This document shows positions 1-6,767 of a DNA stretch of 35,812 bases, in pieces. Source of the stretch: an uncultured Sphingomonadales bacterium (lineage in GTDB: Bacteria; Pseudomonadota; Alphaproteobacteria; Sphingomonadales; Sphingomonadaceae); contig CAILIO010000238.1 in assembly GCA_903834285.1 (NCBI GenBank), forward strand, positions 1-35,812, read 5' to 3'. Within the stretch, counting starts at the first letter, position 1, and each line of letters begins with the position of its first letter. A program made the position numbers and the translations under genes. The notes below the pieces were generated by a model. The model made no database searches, was not told where the DNA came from, and saw only the letters and a list, made by a program, of their open reading frames with translations.

Positions 1-1
1 G

Positions 2-694
2 GAGCGCCTGCGCCAGGCCGCTGCCGTGGTGGCCGTGCTCGCGAAGGCGCCCGAAGTGGCGACCGTGCGGCAAGTGGCGCAGGAAGACCTCAACACTCTC
101 GTCGAGCCATGGCTCGGCACACGGCCAGGCGACGATGTCGAGGCCTTGCCGATCCCGGCGCTTATCGACGTGCGGCTGAAGGGACCGGCGAGCGCCGACC
201 GGGTGGCACACCTGCGCGCGCTCATCGTGCCCTTGGCGCAATCGGCGCGGGTCGATGCCCAGGCCGGGTGGCTTGCGCCCGTGTTTGCCGCCATCGGCAC
301 GCTGCAATGGCTGGCGGGCGGCCTCATCGCGCTGCTGGCGCTCGCGACGATTGCTGCCGTGCTGCTCGCCTCGCGCAATGCGCTCGGCAATCACCGCGAG
401 ACGATCGAGATCGTGCACATGCTGGGCGGTACCGACAAGCAGATCGCGCGGGTGTTTCAGCGTTCGATGGCCTTCGATGCGGCGGCGGGCGGGCTCGTCG
501 GCCTGCTGTTCGGCGTGGTGACCATCGTCACGCTGTCGCGCCAGTTTGCCAGCCTCGGATCGGGTATGGTGGCAGGCGCCGTGCTGCACTGGCAGGATTG
601 GATCGTGATCGCGGCCATTCCGCTTGCCGGGACTGCGCTGGCGGTGCTGACGGCGCGCATGACGGTTCTGGCCGCCTTGCGGCGGATGCTCTGA
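2..694 (+). CDS. ftsX: Cell division ABC transporter permease FtsX (5' partial)
   Basis: The gene is cut by the window edge; 230 residues are visible in the frame that begins at base 2. Three hydrophobic segments can be seen (around GGLIALLALATIAAVLLAS, GGLVGLLFGVVTIVTL and WIVIAAIPLAGTALAVL), matching the last three of the four FtsX membrane helices. Between the first two is the conserved cytoplasmic stretch with ETIEIVHMLGG, the loop that contacts the FtsE ATPase in this family. FtsX couples FtsE to peptidoglycan hydrolase activation at the septum. The downstream gene starts one base after the stop, so they are co-transcribed. The missing N-terminus prevents a full family check, but the C-terminal half is typical. 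Confidence 0.88.
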   Translation, partial: ERLRQAAAVVAVLAKAPEVATVRQVAQEDLNTLVEPWLGTRPGDDVEALPIPALIDVRLKGPASADRVAHLRALIVPLAQSARVDAQAGWLAPVFAAIGTLQWLAGGLIALLALATIAAVLLASRNALGNHRETIEIVHMLGGTDKQIARVFQRSMAFDAAAGGLVGLLFGVVTIVTLSRQFASLGSGMVAGAVLHWQDWIVIAAIPLAGTALAVLTARMTVLAALRRML

Positions 695-695
695 C

Positions 696-1253
696 ATGGC
701 GCGCGTGCGAAAGCCGCCCGGCCTCATTCGCCGCATCGGCGCGGCGGTCCTGCTGGCGTGGGTACTCGGCTTCCTGTGGTTTGCGCTCGCGCTGCCGCGC
801 CCGGCCGGGGCACAGAAGACCGATGGCGTGATCGCGCTGACCGGCGCGGGCGGGCGGATTCCGCGCGCGATCGATGTGTTGCGGGCTGGCAAGGCGCGCA
901 AAGTGCTGATCGCGGGCGTCGCCAGCGAAGTGAAGCCCGGCGAGTTCGCCGCCGAGTACAAGGTTTCGCCGCAGCTGCTCGCCTGCTGCGTGACGCTGGG
1001 GTTCGAATCCGTCGACACGCGCTCCAACGCGCTGGAGGCTGCGCGCTGGATCGCGGCGGAGCATATCACCTCGGTGCGCCTCGTCACGACTGACTGGCAC
1101 ATGCGCCGCGCGCAGTTCGATCTGGCCATGGCGGCACCGCGCGGCGTGGAAATTCTGCCTGATGCAGTGCCTTCGCGGCCGAGCATGAAAACGCTGTTCA
1201 TCGAATACAACAAGCTCATCGCCCGTGTGCTGGCCTGGCTGGCGGGCTGGTAG
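696..1253 (+). CDS. YdcF/DUF218-family envelope protein
   Basis: A 185-residue protein with one N-terminal membrane anchor (VLLAWVLGFLWFALAL) followed by a DUF218/YdcF-type domain. The visible pattern is DGVIALTGAGGR near residue 45, then RAIDVLRAGKARKVLIAG, a TRSNALEAARWI block, and LVTTDWHMRRAQ near residue 130, which corresponds to the conserved Ts-x-HmxRa motif of the family. The biochemical role of these proteins is poorly defined; they are associated with envelope metabolism. It starts one base after the ftsX stop and ends seven bases before the acyltransferase, consistent with a single envelope-related operon. Function is assigned at family level only. Confidence 0.82.
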   Translation: MARVRKPPGLIRRIGAAVLLAWVLGFLWFALALPRPAGAQKTDGVIALTGAGGRIPRAIDVLRAGKARKVLIAGVASEVKPGEFAAEYKVSPQLLACCVTLGFESVDTRSNALEAARWIAAEHITSVRLVTTDWHMRRAQFDLAMAAPRGVEILPDAVPSRPSMKTLFIEYNKLIARVLAWLAGW

Positions 1254-1260
1254 AGCAGGC

Positions 1261-1974
1261 ATGACGAGCCAAGCCAATGCCGGTCCGCACTTGCGCGAGA
1301 TCCTGCGCAGCCTGGCATTCTACGTCGCGTTCTACGGCGGTTCCGTGCTACTGGTCATCGTGGCGCTGGCAATGATACCGCTGGGCCGTGACCGCTACAA
1401 GGAAGTGGTGCGGATGTGGTCGACCTGGCATCGCACCTGCGTTCGTGTGCTGCTGGGGATCACGGTAGATACCGGGGGTTTCGCACCGCGCTCGGGCGTA
1501 CTCTATGCGATCAAGCACGAATCCTTCTTCGAGGCGATCGAACTGCCCCACATGTATCCCCTCCCCGCCGTCTTCGCGAAAGAGCAGTTGCTGCGCATCC
1601 CGCTGTGGGGCGCGATCGGCACGCGCTATGGCCTGATCGCGGTGGACCGCGCGCGGGGCGCCAGCGCGCTGAGGGGCATGCTCACCGCCGCGCGGCGCTG
1701 GACCGCCGACGGACGACCGCTGATCATCTTTCCCGAGGGGACACGCGTGCCGCATGGCTCCCGCCCTGCGCTGCAGGCAGGCTTTGCGGGGCTCTACAAG
1801 ATGCTCGGCCTGCCGGTCGTGCCAGTGGCGGTTGAGAGCGGGCCGCTCTACCACCGCCTGTGGAAGCGCCCCGGAACGATCCGCTATCGCTTCGGCGAGG
1901 AAATCCCGCCCGGCCTCCCGCGCGAGGACATCGAGGCGCGCGTCCACGCTGCCATCAATGCGCTCAACCCGTGA
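1261..1974 (+). CDS. 1-acyl-sn-glycerol-3-phosphate acyltransferase (PlsC family)
   Basis: A 237-residue membrane-associated acyltransferase that would transfer an acyl chain to lysophosphatidate, giving phosphatidate for phospholipid synthesis. It has an N-terminal hydrophobic segment (YVAFYGGSVLLVIVALAMI). The catalytic motif I appears as HESFFE (an HX4E form of the usual HX4D), and the substrate-binding motif as FPEGTR. The ATG at 1261 is chosen because an earlier in-frame ATG at 1225 would add a low-complexity stretch overlapping the upstream gene. The stop overlaps the GTG start of the transporter gene. A PlsC-type gene directly after ftsX and a YdcF-like gene is an arrangement I associate with sphingomonads. 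Confidence 0.88.
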   Translation: MTSQANAGPHLREILRSLAFYVAFYGGSVLLVIVALAMIPLGRDRYKEVVRMWSTWHRTCVRVLLGITVDTGGFAPRSGVLYAIKHESFFEAIELPHMYPLPAVFAKEQLLRIPLWGAIGTRYGLIAVDRARGASALRGMLTAARRWTADGRPLIIFPEGTRVPHGSRPALQAGFAGLYKMLGLPVVPVAVESGPLYHRLWKRPGTIRYRFGEEIPPGLPREDIEARVHAAINALNP

Positions 1975-3257
1975 GCGTGGACGATACTCGCATCGATGAG
2001 CGGCACACCGAAGCTGACGCGCGCAGCTGGGGCGAGGTGCTGGGCCCGGGGTTGATTACCGGGGCGGCGGACGATGATCCGAGCGGCATCGGGACCTACA
2101 GCCAGGTCGGTGCGCAATTCGGCTTCAGCCTCGCGTGGATCATGGTGTTCAGCTATCCGCTGCTGGTCGCGACCCAGCTGATCTGCGCCCGGATCGGCGC
2201 GGTGACCGGGCACGGCATCGCGCACAACCTGAAGCGGCACTATCCACGGCCCGTGCTGTGGTTTGCGGTCCTCCTGCTGCTGGTGGCAAACACGATCAAC
2301 CTTGGTTCCGACCTTGGCGCGATGGCCGCGGCGGTCAATCTGCTGCTGCCGGGCCCCACTATGCTCTACGTCGCGCTGTTCGGCGCGATTTCGGTGCTGC
2401 TCGAGGTTTTCGTCAGCTACGCGCGCTATACGCGGATCCTCAAATGGTCGGCGCTTTCGCTGCTCGCCTATATTCTCGTGCCGTTCGTCGCGCAGCTGTC
2501 GCCGCGCGAAGTGCTTCGGGGCGTGCTCGTCCCCCAGCTCAGCTACGACAAGCAGACCGCGATGGCCGTGATCGCTGCGCTGGGCACCACGATCAGCCCC
2601 TACCTGTTCTTCTGGCAGGCCGGGCAGGAAGTGGAAGAGCAGCACCGGCTCCACAAGCACCCGCTGGGGGTCTATCCGCGCGCCGCAGGGCCGGGCCTCG
2701 CCCGGATGCGCACCGATACTGTGGTGGGCATGGGGGTGACGAGCGTGACCGCGCTGTTCATCGTGATCGCCACTGCCGCCACGCTTCATGCGCACGGGAT
2801 CAACACGGTCGCTTCGGCCGACGCGGCGGCGAGCGCCTTGCGGCCGATCGCGGGGGACCTCAGCTTCCTGCTGTTTGCGGTGGGGATTATCGGGATCGGC
2901 TTGCTGGCCGTGCCCGTGCTGGCAGGATCGGCGGCCTATGCGCTGTCGGAGACCTTTGGCTGGACCGAGGGGCTCGACCGCAAGCCGCTCGAGGCCAAGG
3001 CGTTCTATGGCGCGATCGTAGTGGCGGTGCTGGGCGGGGTAGCGCTCAACCTGATCGGGATCGATCCGATGCAGGCGCTTTACTGGACCGCCGTGATCAA
3101 CGGCTTGCTGGCGCCGCCGCTGATGGTGATGACCATGCTGGCCGCGAGCAATCCCAAAGTCATGGGCCGGCTGACCTTGCCGCCGCTGCTCAAAGTAGGC
3201 GGCTGGGCGGCGACAGCGGTGATGATCTTCGTCTCGGCGATGTTCCTGCTGAGCTAG
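1971..3257 (+). CDS. NRAMP-family divalent metal transporter with non-canonical binding motifs
   Basis: A 428-residue polytopic membrane protein of the NRAMP/SLC11 family. The GTG at 1971 is chosen because it overlaps the acyltransferase stop by four bases and leaves a short soluble leader before the first helix; the frame is open further upstream but only across the previous gene. Helix 1 carries GAADDDPSGIGTYSQ where Mn/Fe transporters have a DPGN motif. Helix 6 carries TTISPYLFFWQ where they have a Met-Pro-His motif, so the metal-coordinating methionine is absent. In family members with such changes the substrate can differ from Mn/Fe (Mg and Al transporters are known), so substrate cannot be predicted here. 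The stop codon coincides with the first bases of an inverted repeat. Confidence 0.85.
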   Translation: MSVDDTRIDERHTEADARSWGEVLGPGLITGAADDDPSGIGTYSQVGAQFGFSLAWIMVFSYPLLVATQLICARIGAVTGHGIAHNLKRHYPRPVLWFAVLLLLVANTINLGSDLGAMAAAVNLLLPGPTMLYVALFGAISVLLEVFVSYARYTRILKWSALSLLAYILVPFVAQLSPREVLRGVLVPQLSYDKQTAMAVIAALGTTISPYLFFWQAGQEVEEQHRLHKHPLGVYPRAAGPGLARMRTDTVVGMGVTSVTALFIVIATAATLHAHGINTVASADAAASALRPIAGDLSFLLFAVGIIGIGLLAVPVLAGSAAYALSETFGWTEGLDRKPLEAKAFYGAIVVAVLGGVALNLIGIDPMQALYWTAVINGLLAPPLMVMTMLAASNPKVMGRLTLPPLLKVGGWAATAVMIFVSAMFLLS

Positions 3258-3283
3258 TGGTCAATGTCTGACATTTGGTACCC
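3255..3283 (+). repeat. Outer inverted repeat, left copy (IR-L)
   Basis: This 29-bp stretch begins with TAGTGGTCAA and ends with TTTGGTACCC. Its reverse complement matches 4253-4281 at 25 of 29 positions by eye. It starts on the stop codon of the NRAMP gene. The pair encloses about 1 kb that includes the GIY-YIG unit and a small membrane-protein ORF. It may be the terminal repeat of a decayed mobile element; the family is not recognised. Confidence 0.7.
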
Positions 3284-3346
3284 TGTTTGATCGGTCCTCG
3301 AATGACGGGCAATGGAGGATGGCTGTCATCTCTGCAAACACCCTGT

Positions 3347-3378
3347 CCGTCGCCCCGTGCTTGACACGGGGCTTGGCT
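3347..3378 (+). repeat. Palindromic repeat R1 (left boundary of GIY-YIG unit)
   Basis: A 32-bp repeat whose core CCCCGTGCTTGACACGGGG has 7-bp GC-rich arms around CTTGA. It is present as a perfect inverted copy at 3738-3769 (R2). The flanks CCGTCG and CTTGGCT are part of the match, so the conserved unit is larger than the hairpin. Two diverged relatives lie at 4306-4336 and 4366-4397. Confidence 0.9.
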
Positions 3379-3412
3379 TCCCTCGCAGCCTCGCGTTTGG
3401 CATGAGGGAGCG

Positions 3413-3739
3413 ATGGAAAGAGGCGGCTAGGTCTACATCATGGCGAACCGCTACCGAGGCGGGACATATGTCAGCGTCACCTCCGATCTGATCCGGCGCG
3501 TTTGGCAGCATCGGGAGGGTGAAGGCTCGATCCACGTAAAGGACTTCGACAAGACCCTGCTCGTCTACGCCGAGCGGCACGAAGAAATCGAACCCGCTAT
3601 CGCCCGCGAGAAGCTCCTCAAGAAATGGCGCCGCGAATGGAAATTCGCACTGATCGAGGCGAACAATCCCGATTGGCTCGACCTTTGGGACCAGTGGTAC
3701 CCGGCGGAAAACGCGCCGCCAGGCAACGCCGAAAGGTAG
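3413..3739 (+). pseudogene. GIY-YIG nuclease-domain protein, interrupted by an early stop
   Basis: The ORF from ATG 3440 gives 99 residues with a GIY-YIG nuclease fold: TYVSVTSDLIRRVWQHREG, then AIAREKLLKKWRREWKFALIE and NPDWLDL, all typical of small stand-alone GIY-YIG proteins. The GIY strand (VYIM) lies just before it and reads in frame from ATG 3413 as MERGG-stop-VYIMANR, so TAG at 3428-3430 splits the first strand. A GAGGGAG lies just before ATG 3413, which suggests that was the ancestral start. The YIG motif is also altered (YVS, with the glycine lost). I infer a recently inactivated gene, though restart at ATG 3440 would yield a nearly complete domain. The stop codon TAG overlaps repeat R2 and the gene sits between R1 and R2. 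Confidence 0.75.
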
Positions 3740-3769
3740 CCAAGCCCCGTGTCAAGCACGGGGCGACGG
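3738..3769 (-). repeat. Palindromic repeat R2 (right boundary of GIY-YIG unit)
   Basis: A perfect 32-bp inverted copy of R1, with core CCCCGTGTCAAGCACGGGG. It begins on the last two bases of the GIY-YIG stop codon, so the repeat directly abuts the gene. Confidence 0.9.
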
Positions 3770-3825
3770 TGGGTTTAGGTGGCGATTGGGTGAGCTATGA
3801 TGGCTGGAAGTGGTGGGAAGCGGAC

Positions 3826-4110
3826 CTAGGGGCGAGTCGGTGAATGTCGCTCGCAAATCCACATCATGCCTGCGAGTCCGATCAGAAACGGGAAGACAAG
3901 GGGGCCGGACATGGCAGGGTCTATGATAAAAACAGCGCTGAGGATGGCTGCAATCCCCGCAACCATGACTGCCAACCCCTTCCAGTGGGACGGAAAGTAA
4001 CTCCAGAGGACCCGGCTAAACCAAATCTCCCGTCCTGCATCGTTGAACCTACGTCGACGCTGGACTTGAAGCCACTCAGGCTCGTCATCTTTCTGCGGTG
4101 GCAGTTTCAT
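3826..4110 (-). CDS. Hypothetical small membrane protein
   Basis: A 94-residue product with a charged N-terminal half (KDDEPEWLQVQRRRRF) and two hydrophobic segments (GLAVMVAGIAAILSAVFII and GPLVFPFLIGLAGMMWI). It lies alone on the minus strand inside the outer inverted repeats, downstream of R2. The frame stays open upstream of the ATG at 4110 to a TAG at 4243-4245, reading DPIAYIAWDAQSEL just before the ATG, but has no ATG or GTG there. The gene could therefore be a 5'-truncated remnant of a longer protein. No strong ribosome-binding site is seen. The residue pattern and membrane segments look protein-like rather than random; I do not recognise a function. Confidence 0.5.
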   Translation of the reverse strand: MKLPPQKDDEPEWLQVQRRRRFNDAGREIWFSRVLWSYFPSHWKGLAVMVAGIAAILSAVFIIDPAMSGPLVFPFLIGLAGMMWICERHSPTRP

Positions 4111-4252
4111 CAGTTCGCTTTGAGCATCCCACGCAATGTACGCAATGGGGTCGTTTCCGGACCGGCAACTTTTATGCGGCGATCCCGGATAGCTGACCTT
4201 CCGGTCGCCCTGGAAACGTCCGCAACTGGGCGCAAGCTGCCGCTAGCCTGAT

Positions 4253-4281
4253 GGGCACCAAACGTCAGATTTTGACCACTA
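4253..4281 (-). repeat. Outer inverted repeat, right copy (IR-R)
   Basis: Reads TAGTGGTCAA...TTTGGTGCCC on the minus strand and matches 3255-3283 with four mismatches over 29 bp. No target-site duplication outside the pair was found by eye. Confidence 0.7.
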
Positions 4282-4305
4282 AAGTGTGATGACAGCAGGT
4301 GGAAT

Positions 4306-4336
4306 CGTCGGCCCGGACTTGATCCGGGCCTTGGCT
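4306..4336 (+). repeat. Palindromic repeat R3
   Basis: Same architecture as R1 (CGTCG, GC-rich arms around CTTGA, then TTGGCT) but with a different arm sequence, CCCGGACTTGATCCGGG. It forms a closely spaced inverted pair with R4, with no gene between them. The gene-free stretch 4282-4658 holds R3, R4, an 11-bp direct repeat (TATAGTTATTG at 4412 and 4580) and the tyrA terminator; nothing else was recognised. Confidence 0.85.
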
Positions 4337-4365
4337 ATTCTTTTCCGGCGCCGCGCCAGAAGAAC

Positions 4366-4397
4366 AGCCGAACCCCGTGTCAAGCACGGGGTGACGG
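4366..4397 (-). repeat. Palindromic repeat R4
   Basis: Inverted relative of R1/R2 with the same core CCCCGTGTCAAGCACGGGG and small changes in the flanks (AGCCGA on one side, TGACGG on the other). With R3 it makes a short unit of about 92 bp with the same inverted layout as R1-R2 but no nuclease gene. Confidence 0.88.
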
Positions 4398-4600
4398 AAA
4401 ACAGATCACCGTATAGTTATTGGAAACTGGATTTTCCTACATCGACGAATTCTGTCATGAAATCGCCGGAAGGACATTGATGCCTTCCCGCTCTTTCAGA
4501 TCGTCAAAACCCGTCAGAAACGCGCAATGCGAAACCGTGTCCGCCTGTCACCTTTTGCAGGTTTAATTCAAAACTATCATATAGTTATTGACAAAAACCA

Positions 4601-4631
4601 AGGGTGACACCGGTGTAACTTGTGTCACCCT
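4601..4631 (-). terminator. Rho-independent terminator of hisC-tyrA
   Basis: Ten-bp stem AGGGTGACAC / GTGTCACCCT with an 11-nt loop, followed on the minus strand by TTGGTTTTTG. It lies 28 bases past the tyrA stop. Confidence 0.7.
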
Positions 4632-4658
4632 GAAAGGACCGCAAGCCAGATTCCGAAC

Positions 4659-5579
4659 CTACCCCTCGTGGCTGCGGCCGAAGTCGGGCCGGGCATCGTC
4701 CTGACCCATCTCGATGATCGAACGGCGGATGGCGCGGGTGCGGGTGAAGGTATCGAACAGCGTGGCACCATCGCCCTTGCGGATCGCCTTCTGCAGCTCG
4801 GTCAGATCCTCGCTGAAACGCTGGAGCATTTCGAGCACCGCCTCGCGGTTGCTGAGGAACACGTCGCGCCACATCGTGGGATCCGACGCGGCGATGCGGG
4901 TGAAATCGCGGAAGCCGCCGGCGGAGTACTTGATCACCTCGCTTTGCGTCACTTCCTCGAGATCCGAGGCAGTGCCGACGATGGTATAAGCGATGAGGTG
5001 CGGCAGGTGGCTGGTGACGGCGAGGACGCGGTCGTGATGCTCGGCATCCATGACCTCGACCCGCGCGCCGAGGGCTTCCCAGAACGCGGTGACGCGCGCC
5101 ACGTCGCCCTCGTCTGCGCCGGAGGGTGGCGTGACGATGCACCAGCGATTGCGGAACAGCGCCGCAAAGCCCGCATCGGGACCGCTCTGCTCGGTGCCGG
5201 CAACGGGGTGCGCGGGGATCACGGTCACACCGGGCAGCGCCTCACCCAGCGCACTGGCAACGCTGGCCTTGCTCGAGCCGACATCGGTGACGATTACGCC
5301 GGGCGCGAGGTGCGCCGCGATGCTCGCTCCGGCCACTGCCATGGCGCCGACGGGAACGCACAGCACGACGAGATCGGCCCCCGTGACGGCCTCGGACACC
5401 GTCTCGGGCACGAAGCCCGCTAGGCCGATCTCCCGGGCACGGGCGCGCACAGCAGGGTCTGCGTCAAAGCCGGTGGTGATCACCTCCGGGAGGTGCGCAT
5501 GAACGCCGCGCGTGACCGAGCCGCCGAGCAGGCCGAGCCCGATCACCGCGATCCGAGTGAAGGGCGCGGGCGCGCTCAT
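4659..5579 (-). CDS. tyrA: Prephenate/arogenate dehydrogenase (TyrA)
   Basis: A 306-residue NAD-dependent dehydrogenase of tyrosine synthesis, converting prephenate (or arogenate) by oxidative decarboxylation. The N-terminal Rossmann motif GLGLLGG is at residues 14-20, followed by [11 protein letters not shown] near 98-107, [12 protein letters not shown] near 122-133, and [10 protein letters not shown] near 189-198, whose histidines belong to the active-site region of the family. The ATG at 5579 is chosen because it overlaps the hisC stop by four bases (ATGA) and the N-terminus then begins directly before the Rossmann fold; an earlier in-frame start would add 27 arginine-rich residues lying in hisC. 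No ACT or chorismate mutase domain is attached. Substrate preference cannot be read from sequence alone. Confidence 0.92.
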   Translation of the reverse strand: MSAPAPFTRIAVIGLGLLGGSVTRGVHAHLPEVITTGFDADPAVRARAREIGLAGFVPETVSEAVTGADLVVLCVPVGAMAVAGASIAAHLAPGVIVTDVGSSKASVASALGEALPGVTVIPAHPVAGTEQSGPDAGFAALFRNRWCIVTPPSGADEGDVARVTAFWEALGARVEVMDAEHHDRVLAVTSHLPHLIAYTIVGTASDLEEVTQSEVIKYSAGGFRDFTRIAASDPTMWRDVFLSNREAVLEMLQRFSEDLTELQKAIRKGDGATLFDTFTRTRAIRRSIIEMGQDDARPDFGRSHEG

Positions 5580-6712
5580 CGCGCGGCTTCGGCAAGCTGG
5601 CGCAGCACGGCGGCGACGCGGTCCATCTCGGCGGCCGTGCCGATCGTGATGCGCAGGCACTGCGGCAGGCCCTGCCCCGGCAGCCAGCGGGTGATAAAGC
5701 CATGGTCCATGAGGCCCTTGTAGGCGCTCTCTGCTGTCAGCGTGCCGGTGAACTCGATCAGCACGAAGTTCGCCTCGCTCGGCAGGGCTCGCAGACCGTG
5801 GTTGCCGAGCGCCGCGAGCGCGGCAACGAAGCGGGCGCGTTCAGCGCGGTTATGCTCCCGCGAGGCTGTGACGAAATCCTGATCGCCGAGCGCGGCGAGT
5901 GCTGCGGCCTGCGCCGTGACGGTGAGGTTGAAGGGCCCGCGGATGCGGTTCAGCATATCGATCAGGTGCGGTGCGCCGGTCGCCCAGCCAACGCGTTCGC
6001 CGGCAAGGCCGTAGATCTTGGAGAAGGTGCGCGTGATGAGCACATTCTCCGCCTCGGCGGCGAGCGCCAGCGCGCCATCATCGGCATCGACGCCCAGATA
6101 TTCGGCATAGGCCTGATCGACCACCAGCAGCACGTCGGCAGGTAGGGCCGCGTGGAGCCTGGCGAGTTCAGCGCCCGGAAGGTAGCTGCCGGTGGGGTTG
6201 TTCGGATTGGCGAGGAACACCACCCGCGTGCGCGGCGTGACGCAGCCGAGCATGGCATCAACATCCGCCGCGTAGTCGCGATCGGGCGCCTCGACCGGCC
6301 CCGCGCCGCAGCGGCGGGCGGCGATCTCGTAAACCGCGAAACCGTAGCGCTGGTAGAGCACCTCGTCGCCGGGTCCGGCGAAGGCCTGCGCCGCGAGGTT
6401 TAGCAGTTCGTCGGAGCCGGTGCCCATCACGATCCGCGCGGGATCGATGCCATGGAGCGTCCCGAGCGCACCGCGCAGCGCAAAGCTTTCGGGATCGGGA
6501 TAGCGCGCCGGATCACCTGCGCCCTCACCGCTGCCAAGGCGGGCGGCGCGCGCCTGTGGGCTGGTGCCGAGCGGGTTCTCGTTGGCCGAAAGCTTGATCA
6601 GCACTTGCCCGTCGGCACCGCTCGACTTGCCCGGCACATAAGGATGGATCGCCGCAATCCACGGCTTGGGTTCGGGACGCGTGGCGACGGGCTGGGCTAC
6701 GGGCTCGGACAT
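5576..6712 (-). CDS. hisC: Histidinol-phosphate aminotransferase family protein (HisC)
   Basis: A 378-residue PLP-dependent fold-type I aminotransferase. Visible motifs are SANENPLG near 42-49, NPNNPTG at 169-175, D199/Y202 in VVDQAYAEY, and the PLP lysine K232 in [17 protein letters not shown], followed by the phosphate-binding arginine R240. The nominal reaction converts imidazole-acetol phosphate to histidinol phosphate. Because it is translationally coupled to tyrA, it may equally serve as the aromatic aminotransferase acting on prephenate or hydroxyphenylpyruvate, as known for HisC-type enzymes in several bacteria. The start ATG (MSEPVAQPV) leaves 55 bases to the upstream gene. Family assignment is firm; the in vivo substrate is inferred. 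Confidence 0.9.
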   Translation of the reverse strand: MSEPVAQPVATRPEPKPWIAAIHPYVPGKSSGADGQVLIKLSANENPLGTSPQARAARLGSGEGAGDPARYPDPESFALRGALGTLHGIDPARIVMGTGSDELLNLAAQAFAGPGDEVLYQRYGFAVYEIAARRCGAGPVEAPDRDYAADVDAMLGCVTPRTRVVFLANPNNPTGSYLPGAELARLHAALPADVLLVVDQAYAEYLGVDADDGALALAAEAENVLITRTFSKIYGLAGERVGWATGAPHLIDMLNRIRGPFNLTVTAQAAALAALGDQDFVTASREHNRAERARFVAALAALGNHGLRALPSEANFVLIEFTGTLTAESAYKGLMDHGFITRWLPGQGLPQCLRITIGTAAEMDRVAAVLRQLAEAAR

Positions 6713-6767
6713 GATCGGCGCGCCTTAGCGGGCTTGCCGCGCCAAGGGAACCGTCTCACACGGGCGA

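Noticed and set aside
528..1277. 249-codon minus-strand frame opposite the YdcF-like and acyltransferase genes
   Set aside because: Antisense shadow of real genes, with an unstructured Arg/His-rich composition.
3347..4397. CRISPR-like spacing of the palindromic repeats
   Set aside because: Only four copies, in inverted rather than direct orientation and with irregular gaps; no cas genes.
4286..4480. Possible small gene of 64 codons
   Set aside because: It runs through both palindromic repeats R3 and R4, so its sequence is explained by the repeats.
4412..4590. Direct repeat TATAGTTATTG at 4412 and 4580
   Set aside because: Eleven AT-rich bases twice in a non-coding stretch is weak evidence; no further copies or flanking structure.
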